Shown: positions 1-6,253 of the stretch, in pieces
Position numbering within the stretch: position 1 is the first letter of the stretch
Layout of the letters: each line of letters opens with the position of its first letter
Assembly (NCBI GenBank): GCA_037144075.1
Contig: JBAWXM010000273.1
Location: forward strand, 1 to 7,309
Length of the DNA stretch: 7,309 bases
Reading direction: 5' to 3'
Source: CAIPAT01 sp037144075
GTDB lineage: Bacteria > Verrucomicrobiota > Lentisphaeria > Victivallales > Victivallaceae
Translations under genes and position numbers: made by a program
Notes under the pieces: generated by a model
Told to the model about the DNA's origin: nothing
The model's input: only the letters and a program-made list of their open reading frames with translations
Database searches by the model: none

Positions 1-20
1 AAGGAGTTTTTTCTTTAACC

Positions 21-41
21 AGTGACAAATTTCTTGTCACT
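21..41. repeat. 8-bp perfect inverted repeat in the leader of the large exported-protein gene
   Basis: AGTGACAA (21-28) and TTGTCACT (34-41) are exact reverse complements separated by five bases (ATTTC). No T-run follows, so it does not look like an intrinsic terminator. It could be a regulator-binding site or a small 5' UTR hairpin. It covers the GTG at 22, which argues against that codon being the real start of the downstream gene. The repeat is seen directly; its role is inferred. Confidence 0.5.
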
Positions 42-156
42 TACTCATGGTATCTCCATTCAACGGCAGTATATCCAATCAGATGTGGAATCCGCTCTGG
101 CCGAAACCATGAATACAAATCAAAATAGAAACTTAATATACCCATGGAACTTTAAG

Positions 157-3100
157 ATGAAATTAGGAAAAATAGCTCTGCTGCTGCTGGCCGCAGTCCC
201 GTTGACTGCCCAGGAGACGCTCAATCTGAAATTCGACCGGCCGCAGGAAGTAAAGATCGGGAACAGCGCCGTCAAAATCGACGGCTCATTTACACCGGAT
301 AAATTTCTGGCTTATGGAGAAAGTGGAATCAGCCTGCCCGCGGAGAGCCTGGCCGGCTCTTCGGGAACCATCTTTTTCAAATTCAAGGTGGAGAAATTCA
401 AAGAACCGGTACTGGCTCCGCGCTATCTCATCACGCTGCGCACGAAAGGACGGCTGACACTGGGATTTCATACATTTCCGAATAATCCGCTGCTGCATTT
501 CAGTTTCACCGATCAGACCAATAAATATTATTTCAAAACCAGTCAGCCTTTAAAGTTCGATCAGGTTTATCAGGCGGCAGTCACCTGGGACGGAACCACG
601 ATACGGGTATATCTGGATGGAATACTTCAGGCGGAAGCCAAACAGCCGGCCGCGGTGGAAAAAATCAGCAATCTGAACATCGGCCCTTATAAAGACGGCT
701 GGATAGCGCCCAAACCGTGGGGCAACGACTGTTTCGCCGGAGAACTGCGCACCTGGAATACCGCGCTTCCACCGGAAGCAATCGCGGCTGTCAGCGGCGT
801 TGAGAGCAAACCGCTGGCGCAAAGTTATCCGGCCTTGCTGGTCGCGCCGCAACTGGCTGGCGCACCGCCGCAACTGGATGGAGAATTGAATGATCCGGCA
901 TGGCAGTTTGCCGCCGGCATGGTCGGGGTTACCGACGGCAGGACACCGCATAAAAGCTGGGATCTGCCGCCGCATTCCTTCAAAATCATGTGGGACGCCA
1001 ATAATCTGTATATGGGGTTTGATACGCTGTTTCCCGGACGGGTGGCGATCAAAGCCGGAGATACCCGCACCGACAAGGAACCGGAAGTGTGGGGGGATGA
1101 ATCCTTTGAATTCTACCTGCTGGTAAACGGCAAGTTGTACCGCTTTGCCGGAAACGTTGCCGGCGGTTTTACCGAATGGCTGGGAACCGACAGCAAGTGG
1201 AACGGACAATGGACCTATAAGACTTCGTTAAAAATGCGCATCGACGACCGCCAGCTATGGCAGGGCGAAGCGGCCATTCCATGGTCAACCCTGGGCTTGA
1301 GCGGTCCGCCGGAAACCCCGGTTAAATTCAATTTCTGCCGGACATGGCGACTGCCGGAAACCGGAACTTACAGCTCCCTCGCGGAAAGCGGCCAATACAA
1401 TATGACCGACCTGTTCCCTGAACTCTATTTTGCGAAAACTGCGCCGGTCATGCAGATAGTGGAGCAGAATAACCCGAATATGGGCAAATTTGAACAGAAA
1501 ATAAAGTTTGCATCCGGCCGGAGTGCCAGCGTAAGATATCAGGTTCAACTTGCCCAGGCCAACGGTTCCGCCACACCAATTACGCTGAATGATAAGATTT
1601 TCACTTTGCAGAAAGACATACCGCTGACGGAAAATTTTTTCATGCCGATCGTCAACACCGGCTATGACCGGCTGCTCTTTACTTACTCTCAAGGGGAGCA
1701 AGTACTGATGCAGGAAATTCTACCCTTTCAATTGAATGAGGAATATGTAACTGCGGCTCCGCGTTTTCTTCATGAGCAAGTCGGCTTGACGGTGAAACTC
1801 AGCATGTTGTATGGCAAGTTCGGCAAAGATTTTACGGGACAACTGCGCTTGACCGGTCCGGACGGGCGTGAAGTCTATCAAAGCGCGGTCAATTCCGAGT
1901 CTGAAATTCCGGTTAAATTCATCCGCGCCAATCCGGCCGGACTTTATAAAGTAGAACTCCTCAATGCAAAAGACGGGAAAAGCATTTTCACCCGCGAGTT
2001 TAATTATCCCGGCATCGGCGCCTGGGAGAAGCTGACCTTTGACAACCGCATTATTCCACCATTTACAGCGCTCAAGACCACTCAGGGGGCCAACCGGCTG
2101 GATGTCACGATGTGGGGACGCAACTACCAGTGGAATCAGCAACTATTCCCGAATCAGATTGTAACTCAGGGCAAAGAGCTGCTCAGCGCTCCGGTGGCGC
2201 TGGAAATAAATGGTAAAAAAGTCCCGGCGGCGGAATTGACCACCGGAATAACGGCTGACCACCGTGCTGAATTTACCGCAACAGCTCAAACCGCCGATTA
2301 CCGGATCAATGAAAAATCCTGGATTGAATATGACGGAGTACAGTGGAACCAAGTCAGGATTCAGGCAAAGGCCAACCTGAAAGACGTTAAGTTAAAAATA
2401 GAACTGCCGGCTGAACTGGTAAAGTATCTCCATACATCCGACAGCTTCTCCTGGGGTACCAAACTCACCGAGACAGTCAACGAGGGAGTGCGCTCTTTCC
2501 GTTTCTATCCGGCAGTCTGGCTTGGAACCGAAGATAAAGGACTTTGTTTCTTTGCCGAAAGCCGCGTTAACTGGAAGTCGCCGGGCAAGGATACTTATCA
2601 GATTGTGAAAAATAAAAATACCGCGACCCTGGAAGTCAGGCTGGCCGGAGAATTAAAAAAGGGCGAGGAGTTTGCTTTCGATTTCGGCCTGCTGGCCAGC
2701 CCGGTGCGTCCGTTCCCGAAAAACTATCCGCTGAACACTTTCTCCAGTCACTTTTCCGCGCCGATGAACCGGCCCGGCAAAGCGCCGGCATCCAATATCC
2801 TGATCGCCGACGCCAACGGCGAACTGGGCGGTTACTTCGGCGATCTGCCGAATCTGGAGAAAAGCCCCAACGGCAAATTTATGCGTGAAAGCATCGCCTT
2901 GATCCAGAAATTCGGCGGACGGGCAATCCCTTATACATGCGACCGCTATCTTTCCAATGAATATGCGGAAGTGGCCGCGTTTAAAGATGAGTGGAAAATC
3001 AGTCCGGACCTGACTTTGGACTACATGCGGGACGGACAGAAATATTTCCTCTACGACTGCTGCCCGACCACCGGAGCCAATGCGTTCTACATGTATAAAT

Positions 3101-4047
3101 TCCAGGAAATGCTCAAGCGGTTCAAGCCGGACGGGATCTATTTCGACTTCGGGATCGCGCCGTTCTGCAGCAATAAGGAACATGGCTGCGACCAGCGCAG
3201 TCCGCTGCTGGGTCAGCGCGAATTTTATCGGCGGATCATTCTCTGCCAGCTGGATGCCGGCATTAAAGAACCGGTAATTGTGCTGCATAATACCGACTCC
3301 GTGCAACTTCCCGCCATTACTTTTGCCACCCACCTGTTCAATGGCGAACACATTCGCCAGGCCAGCAGTACCATGCTGCACAACGGCAAAGATATTCTGG
3401 ATAATTATGACCTCCCGATGTTCGCTTCGGAACTCAACTCATTGCCTTTCGGCCTGACCAACAGCATTTATATGCCGACAGACAAGTTGATGACGCAGTA
3501 CGGCGGCGGCAGGGAACCGGAAGACCTTTATAAATTCCGGATGACTAAAGCGGTCATGGCGGGCGGCCTGATACACAACACCATACCGGCGCTGACCCGC
3601 TGCCATCATGGAATTTACGACAAAGTAGTCCGGATTTATGATGATTTCAAAGTGCCGGAAGCCAGATTCTATGGTTACTGGGAACATCCAGCCCTAGTCA
3701 AAGCAGGAGAGGATATCTATGTGAGCGTTTATCGCCATCCGACGGAACCGAAGGCGCTGGCGGTGATTTCCCACGTCGGCAAGGCTCATCAGGATCAGGA
3801 AATCGAAATTGACTTCGACTCCAGACTGCTCGGACTGAAACCGCTTAATCATGCGACAGATAAGATGAATGCACCCGATCCGGATTATGCGGAACTGGAC
3901 AACCGCTTAAAGCAATATAAAGTTCCGTATACCCGTTCGCCGTTAAAACTTGGCGATTTCGGCAGCGAGCTCCGGTCAATTAAAAATAATCAACTGAAGA
4001 TGAAGCTGAACCATCACAGTTTCGCAATCGTCGAACTGACTGAATAA
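157..4047 (+). CDS. Large exported multidomain glycoside-hydrolase-like protein (LamG-like, CBM9-like, TIM-barrel-like)
   Basis: The frame is open from a GTG at 22, just after an in-frame TAA at 16-18. The ATG at 157 is preferred because it opens a clear signal peptide (MKLGKIALLLLAAVPLTAQ), giving 1296 residues; cleavage is likely near TAQ/ETL. The ribosome site is weak (GGA at 146-148). Domains, numbered from ATG 157: about 22-215 is a LamG/concanavalin-like jelly-roll with VTWDG (142-146) followed by a YLDG turn. About 230-430 is a CBM9/DOMON-like domain opening with LDGELNDPAW (240-249). About 430-870 is beta-rich and unassigned. About 878-1175 looks like a TIM barrel, with DGIYFDFG (992-999), HNTD (1044-1047), NGEH (1062-1065) and ASEL (1090-1093). 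The rest is a C-terminal beta domain. Acidic residues such as D997, D1047, E1064 and E1092 are candidate catalytic or sugar-binding residues, not proven ones. The likely role is binding and hydrolysis of complex glycans in the periplasm or outside the cell. The glycosidase family is not assigned; a DUF6067/GH123-related barrel is one guess at low confidence. Confidence 0.85.
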   Translation: MKLGKIALLLLAAVPLTAQETLNLKFDRPQEVKIGNSAVKIDGSFTPDKFLAYGESGISLPAESLAGSSGTIFFKFKVEKFKEPVLAPRYLITLRTKGRLTLGFHTFPNNPLLHFSFTDQTNKYYFKTSQPLKFDQVYQAAVTWDGTTIRVYLDGILQAEAKQPAAVEKISNLNIGPYKDGWIAPKPWGNDCFAGELRTWNTALPPEAIAAVSGVESKPLAQSYPALLVAPQLAGAPPQLDGELNDPAWQFAAGMVGVTDGRTPHKSWDLPPHSFKIMWDANNLYMGFDTLFPGRVAIKAGDTRTDKEPEVWGDESFEFYLLVNGKLYRFAGNVAGGFTEWLGTDSKWNGQWTYKTSLKMRIDDRQLWQGEAAIPWSTLGLSGPPETPVKFNFCRTWRLPETGTYSSLAESGQYNMTDLFPELYFAKTAPVMQIVEQNNPNMGKFEQKIKFASGRSASVRYQVQLAQANGSATPITLNDKIFTLQKDIPLTENFFMPIVNTGYDRLLFTYSQGEQVLMQEILPFQLNEEYVTAAPRFLHEQVGLTVKLSMLYGKFGKDFTGQLRLTGPDGREVYQSAVNSESEIPVKFIRANPAGLYKVELLNAKDGKSIFTREFNYPGIGAWEKLTFDNRIIPPFTALKTTQGANRLDVTMWGRNYQWNQQLFPNQIVTQGKELLSAPVALEINGKKVPAAELTTGITADHRAEFTATAQTADYRINEKSWIEYDGVQWNQVRIQAKANLKDVKLKIELPAELVKYLHTSDSFSWGTKLTETVNEGVRSFRFYPAVWLGTEDKGLCFFAESRVNWKSPGKDTYQIVKNKNTATLEVRLAGELKKGEEFAFDFGLLASPVRPFPKNYPLNTFSSHFSAPMNRPGKAPASNILIADANGELGGYFGDLPNLEKSPNGKFMRESIALIQKFGGRAIPYTCDRYLSNEYAEVAAFKDEWKISPDLTLDYMRDGQKYFLYDCCPTTGANAFYMYKFQEMLKRFKPDGIYFDFGIAPFCSNKEHGCDQRSPLLGQREFYRRIILCQLDAGIKEPVIVLHNTDSVQLPAITFATHLFNGEHIRQASSTMLHNGKDILDNYDLPMFASELNSLPFGLTNSIYMPTDKLMTQYGGGREPEDLYKFRMTKAVMAGGLIHNTIPALTRCHHGIYDKVVRIYDDFKVPEARFYGYWEHPALVKAGEDIYVSVYRHPTEPKALAVISHVGKAHQDQEIEIDFDSRLLGLKPLNHATDKMNAPDPDYAELDNRLKQYKVPYTRSPLKLGDFGSELRSIKNNQLKMKLNHHSFAIVELTE

Positions 4048-4064
4048 GTGCAATAATATATACT

Positions 4065-4090
4065 CTGCACGGCTGAAAATTTAAAAATAG
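4065..4090 (+). repeat. Left 26-bp arm of the inverted repeat
   Basis: It begins CTGCACGGCTG and continues into an A/T-rich part ending AAAAATAG. It is an exact reverse complement of 4201-4226. Confidence 0.95.
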
Positions 4091-4133
4091 ATTGCGAATA
4101 TTTTGAGAACCGGCTCGTATTCCGGGAGGCTGC

Positions 4134-4149
4134 CGATACCGGGGTATCG
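4134..4149 (+). other. Tetraloop hairpin inside the inverted-repeat element
   Basis: CGATAC (4134-4139), loop CGGG and GTATCG (4144-4149) make a perfect 6-bp stem. CTGC (4130-4133) and GCAG (4158-4161) can add an outer stem across an asymmetric bulge. This is the most stable-looking local fold in the centre of the element. It may simply be part of the element's palindromic structure. Confidence 0.5.
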
Positions 4150-4200
4150 AAGGCCTAGCAGAGTGCGAATCCAAACTAAAAAGATCGCAATCCTGCTCGT

Positions 4201-4226
4201 CTATTTTTAAATTTTCAGCCGTGCAG
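4201..4226 (-). repeat. Right 26-bp arm of the inverted repeat
   Basis: It is an exact reverse complement of 4065-4090 and ends GCCGTGCAG. The next bases, GCTA, bring the outer TA to 4229-4230. Confidence 0.95.
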
Positions 4227-4234
4227 GCTATTCC

Positions 4235-4261
4235 CGATGCAAGCATACGAGGTATTACGCC
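4235..4261 (+). repeat. Degenerate direct repeat, copy 1
   Basis: It begins CGATGCA and continues AGCAT, CGAGG, ATT and GCC. By hand alignment about 25 of its 27 bases match copy 2 at 4310-4339 once small gaps are allowed. It lies just outside the right end of the MITE-like element. The function is unknown; it may be a remnant of an older duplicated sequence. Confidence 0.4.
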
Positions 4262-4302
4262 AGAACTCCCGCGTCCTTCGGGCAGGTCGAAGACTTGTTT
4301 TA

Positions 4303-4324
4303 GCATCTGCGATGCAGAGCATCG
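4303..4324 (+). other. Overlapping alternative hairpins
   Basis: GCATC (4303-4307), GATGC (4311-4315) and GCATC (4319-4323) are spaced by three bases each, so the middle block can pair with either neighbour. The second pairing extends to 6 bp (CGATGC/GCATCG, 4310-4315 and 4319-4324). No T-run follows directly (next bases AGGAATTTACCC), so a classical terminator is not supported. The structure overlaps copy 2 of the direct repeat. Confidence 0.35.
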
Positions 4325-4339
4325 AGGAATTTACCCGCC
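4310..4339 (+). repeat. Degenerate direct repeat, copy 2
   Basis: This is the partner of 4235-4261, with the same block order (CGATGCA, AGCAT, CGAGG, ATT, AC, GCC) and a few inserted bases. The copies start 75 bases apart. The sequence between 4340 and 4405 is A/T-rich and shows no gene. Confidence 0.4.
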
Positions 4340-4374
4340 TTTGATTAATTTTTTTCACCTTTCAACAAATTGCC

Positions 4375-4434
4375 AGATTTTTTGTTAAAATAGTTAAATT
4401 CAGTATTGACAAAAGACTTTATTTCGTATATACT
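4375..4434 (+). promoter_or_regulatory. Sigma-70-type promoter of the lacI-pseudopilin-hydrolase operon
   Basis: A perfect -35 TTGACA (4406-4411) is followed after exactly 17 bases by TATACT (4429-4434), one mismatch from TATAAT. The 30 bases upstream of the -35 are strongly A/T-rich with A and T tracts, like an UP element. Transcription would start near 4441, which is where the palindromic operator begins, leaving a leader of about 48 bases before the regulator's ATG. Confidence 0.85.
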
Positions 4435-4440
4435 GAGTAC

Positions 4441-4456
4441 TAGTAAACGTTTACTA
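4441..4456. promoter_or_regulatory. LacI-family operator (16-bp perfect palindrome)
   Basis: TAGTAAACGTTTACTA equals its own reverse complement and has the central CG with AAAC/GTTT flanks typical of LacI/GalR-family operators such as those of PurR and CcpA. It starts at the predicted transcription start and lies 33 bases before the regulator gene. A bound repressor would block initiation there, so autoregulation of the operon is the simplest reading. No second copy was noticed in the window, including the visible leader of the upstream gene. That the adjacent regulator binds it is inferred. Confidence 0.8.
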
Positions 4457-4477
4457 CATGATATTCGCAATGCTAAA

Positions 4478-4484
4478 AAGGCGG
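4478..4484 (+). promoter_or_regulatory. Ribosome binding site of the regulator
   Basis: AAGGCGG is a partial match to the Shine-Dalgarno sequence, with the AAGG core 7 bases before ATG 4489. It supports that start, which also places the helix-turn-helix at the very N-terminus as expected for the family. Confidence 0.6.
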
Positions 4485-4488
4485 TATA

Positions 4489-5514
4489 ATGAGAGTTACA
4501 ATTAAAGATGTAGCACTGGCAACAGGAGTTTTTCCTTCGACCGTATCAACAGTGCTGAACAATAAAAAACATTCCAGGATTTCTGCTGAAAAACGGGATT
4601 ATATTCGAAAAGCGGCGGAAGAAATGGGGTATCGTCCGAACAGGCAGGCGTCATGTCTGCGGAATAAGAAGAAACCGGCAATCGGGGTTTTTCTTCCGAA
4701 ATGGCAAACCATACTTACCCTGCAAATCATACAGGGCTTGACGGTAAAAGCCAATGAGCTGGACTTGCCGTTAAGTTTCTATTTCGGTTTGAATTCAACG
4801 CATTATACAGAATTTATAGATTCCATGACGAATGGCAGAAATTCAGGGATTATAAGCTATGTTCCGGTTTATTGCGCTGACCGGGATATAAGTCTCGGGA
4901 AAATCAAGGAATACCTTGATGCGGAAGGGCGTGTCATCGCCTTGAATCCGTCTCAGATCAGCCTGCCTGCTTCATCTTCTATCGAAATGGATGAAGAGCA
5001 TGGCGGACGACTTGCCGCCGAATATCTGGCTCGGCAGGAATGCAAAAGTTTTGCGGTGATTGTTTATGAAAATCCGTTGCATATACAGCGGCAGCGCGCG
5101 TTTCAGCAAGCGTTGAGCGACGCAGGAGATAATATTACAGTCTTTGCCAGCAAAGGCAATGAACAGAGCAACAGAGAGCAGGAACCGCGGCTGTCTGAAT
5201 TTCTCCGGCATTGCGCAAAGCCCTGCGGCTTGTTTCTCACCAGCAGCAGCTTTACACTTAATGTACTGGCGGCCGTATGGAAAAGCCGCTTCACAATCGG
5301 GCAGGAGATCCGGATAATCGGTTATGACTATTCGGCAACAAATCTTAATGTGCCGTATTTCCCGGAAATCGTGCAGCCGTTTTACGAGATGGGACGATTA
5401 GCCATAGAAGATATGGACAGACTGCTTAGAGGTGAAGTAGCGATATCCCGGCGTTTATTACCCGATATCAGATATCCTGACCAATTATTAAAACCAAAAG
5501 AAGGGAGCATATAG
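4489..5514 (+). CDS. LacI/GalR-family transcriptional regulator
   Basis: The 341-residue product is the usual length for the family. Residues 4-24 (TIKDVALATGVFPSTVSTVLN) form the helix-turn-helix. About residues 49-60 form the hinge helix, keeping the alanine (A54) and the leucine (L57) that normally inserts at the central CG step of the operator. About residues 63-330 form the periplasmic-binding-protein-like effector domain, starting AIGVFLPKW. Its C-terminal signature IIGYDYSATN, then QPFYEMGRLAIEDM, is typical of sugar-responsive members. Position 21 is Thr where most members have Arg (R22 of E. coli LacI), and Phe15 replaces the usual Ser, so its operator preference may be non-standard. 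A good promoter and palindromic operator lie directly upstream, and a pseudopilin starts 6 bases after the stop codon. It probably represses the operon in response to a glycan-derived sugar. The ligand cannot be read from the sequence. Confidence 0.95.
   Translation: MRVTIKDVALATGVFPSTVSTVLNNKKHSRISAEKRDYIRKAAEEMGYRPNRQASCLRNKKKPAIGVFLPKWQTILTLQIIQGLTVKANELDLPLSFYFGLNSTHYTEFIDSMTNGRNSGIISYVPVYCADRDISLGKIKEYLDAEGRVIALNPSQISLPASSSIEMDEEHGGRLAAEYLARQECKSFAVIVYENPLHIQRQRAFQQALSDAGDNITVFASKGNEQSNREQEPRLSEFLRHCAKPCGLFLTSSSFTLNVLAAVWKSRFTIGQEIRIIGYDYSATNLNVPYFPEIVQPFYEMGRLAIEDMDRLLRGEVAISRRLLPDIRYPDQLLKPKEGSI
5501..5507 (+). promoter_or_regulatory. Ribosome binding site of the pseudopilin, inside the end of the regulator gene
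   Basis: AAGGGAG is a strong Shine-Dalgarno-like sequence, but its end lies 13 bases before ATG 5521, longer than ideal. It sits within the last codons of the regulator, so translation of the two genes may be coupled. Confidence 0.45.
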
Positions 5515-5520
5515 AAAAGT

Positions 5521-6228
5521 ATGAAAAAGTTAAACAAATTTACACTTGTAGAATTGCTGATTGTGATAGCGATCATTGCGATTTTAGCTTCATTGTTACT
5601 TCCCGCATTAAACAAAGCCAGGGTCAGAGCCAGGACGTTGAATTGTCTTTCAAATTTAAAAACCTGCGCGGCCGTGACAATTATGTATGCAGATTCGCAC
5701 GGCGGCAATATAATAGCGAGCTGGCCAAGGACAGTCAAAGGAGAGAACGTCAACAGCTGGGTTGACTGGATGGAAGTAAGCGGCGACATTGCCCCCGGCG
5801 GCGCCAAATATGTTTCCTGCCCGACCAATCTTCAGAAAGCACCGCAATACGGTATTCTTAATACAACCCGGAACTATGAGATATACGGCATGGGACACCT
5901 CGCGTTCTATCCTGCCGACCCGGCAATCAATATATCCGTCGGCGCCAGGCATGCGATTAATATCAAACGCGTGCGGGGGGCGTCACTCTTCCCGCTTCAG
6001 TTCGATTCGATCCGGGTCGATGTTCTGGACGGCGTGCAGTCTTTCATTTTGGCGGGCAATACGACTTACAACACTCAAATCCGCCATAGCAATAAAGCGA
6101 ATGTGTCCTTTGCCGACGGCCATGCGGGAACACTCAGCAAAATGGATTTGAAAAACGTATTGACGGTAAGCGGATTCCGCAATGTCAGCCGTTGTTACGA
6201 TATCGATTTAAAACCTTCATTCTACTGA
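5521..6228 (+). CDS. Type II secretion/type IV pilin-like protein (pseudopilin) with H-X9-DG C-terminal motif
   Basis: The 235-residue protein starts with a short basic leader (MKKLNK) followed by FTLVELLIVIAIIAILASLLLPAL, the class III prepilin signal. The predicted cut is between K6 and F7, leaving an N-methylated Phe, with the conserved Glu at mature position 5 (E11). The hydrophobic helix (about 8-29) anchors it in the inner membrane before assembly. It leads into KARVRARTLNCLSNLK, typical of Lentisphaerota and Planctomycetes pseudopilins. Near the C-terminus H189, nine residues, then D199-G200 form an exact H-X9-DG motif, as in DUF1559-type proteins. The residue before the cut is Lys, where most prepilins have Gly. 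The gene sits between a sugar-responsive-type regulator and a secreted hydrolase. This suggests a role tied to use of one substrate, perhaps in secretion or surface display; that link is inferred from context only. Confidence 0.93.
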   Translation: MKKLNKFTLVELLIVIAIIAILASLLLPALNKARVRARTLNCLSNLKTCAAVTIMYADSHGGNIIASWPRTVKGENVNSWVDWMEVSGDIAPGGAKYVSCPTNLQKAPQYGILNTTRNYEIYGMGHLAFYPADPAINISVGARHAINIKRVRGASLFPLQFDSIRVDVLDGVQSFILAGNTTYNTQIRHSNKANVSFADGHAGTLSKMDLKNVLTVSGFRNVSRCYDIDLKPSFY

Positions 6229-6240
6229 TTAAAACTCTCT

Positions 6241-6244
6241 GGAG
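6241..6244 (+). promoter_or_regulatory. Ribosome binding site of the partial hydrolase
   Basis: GGAG lies 9 bases before ATG 6254, in the 25-base gap after the pseudopilin stop codon. It supports that start. No promoter or terminator is visible in the gap, consistent with one operon. Confidence 0.7.
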
Positions 6245-6253
6245 AATTCAACA

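Larger units (their letters stand above)
4061..4230. mobile_element. MITE-like element with long terminal inverted repeats and TA ends
   Basis: Two 26-base arms (4065-4090 and 4201-4226) are perfect reverse complements around a 110-base centre. Moving outward, the match continues for four more positions with two mismatches and ends in TA on both sides (4061-4062 and 4229-4230), so 28 of 30 positions match. A TA at each end is what a target duplication from Tc1/mariner-IS630-type transposition would leave. At 166 bp between the TAs, with no coding sequence, it fits a miniature inverted-repeat element. The centre has nested structure: gattgcga (4090-4097) pairs with tcgcaatc (4185-4192), and CGATAC/GTATCG (4134-4139, 4144-4149) form a tetraloop hairpin. 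The alternative is a large structured RNA or 3' UTR hairpin, since the left arm starts 17 bases after the upstream stop codon. The inverted repeat is certain; mobility is inferred. Confidence 0.55.

Noticed and set aside
22..156. GTG at 22 (or ATG at 109) as start of the large gene, adding 45 or 16 residues
   Set aside because: GTG 22 is simply the first possible start after an in-frame TAA at 16-18 and lies inside an inverted repeat. The AAGGAG at 1-6 is 15 bases away, too far. ATG 157 gives a textbook signal peptide at the N-terminus.
550..1209. Minus-strand open frame of 219 codons, and another of 242 codons at 2653-3381
   Set aside because: Both lie wholly opposite the large exported-protein gene, whose frame has clear domains. 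They show no family motif and no ribosome site was noticed.
4159..4175. tRNA T-arm-like string (GTGCGAATCC) inside the inverted-repeat element
   Set aside because: The flanking bases do not form the 5-bp T stem, and no acceptor or anticodon arm can be drawn around it.
4065..4226. Integron attC site or retron non-coding RNA
   Set aside because: The arms lack the attC core-site pattern, and no integrase or reverse transcriptase gene is present in the window.
3980..4306. Minus-strand open frame of 108 codons across the gap
   Set aside because: It runs through the inverted-repeat element into the 3' end of the large gene and has no recognised domain. Its composition follows the repeats rather than a protein.
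4345..4386. T-rich stretches as an intrinsic terminator of the large gene
   Set aside because: No GC-rich stem directly precedes the T-runs. The only pairing (AACAAA 4364-4369 with TTTGTT 4381-4386) is weak and more likely part of the A/T-rich region upstream of the promoter.
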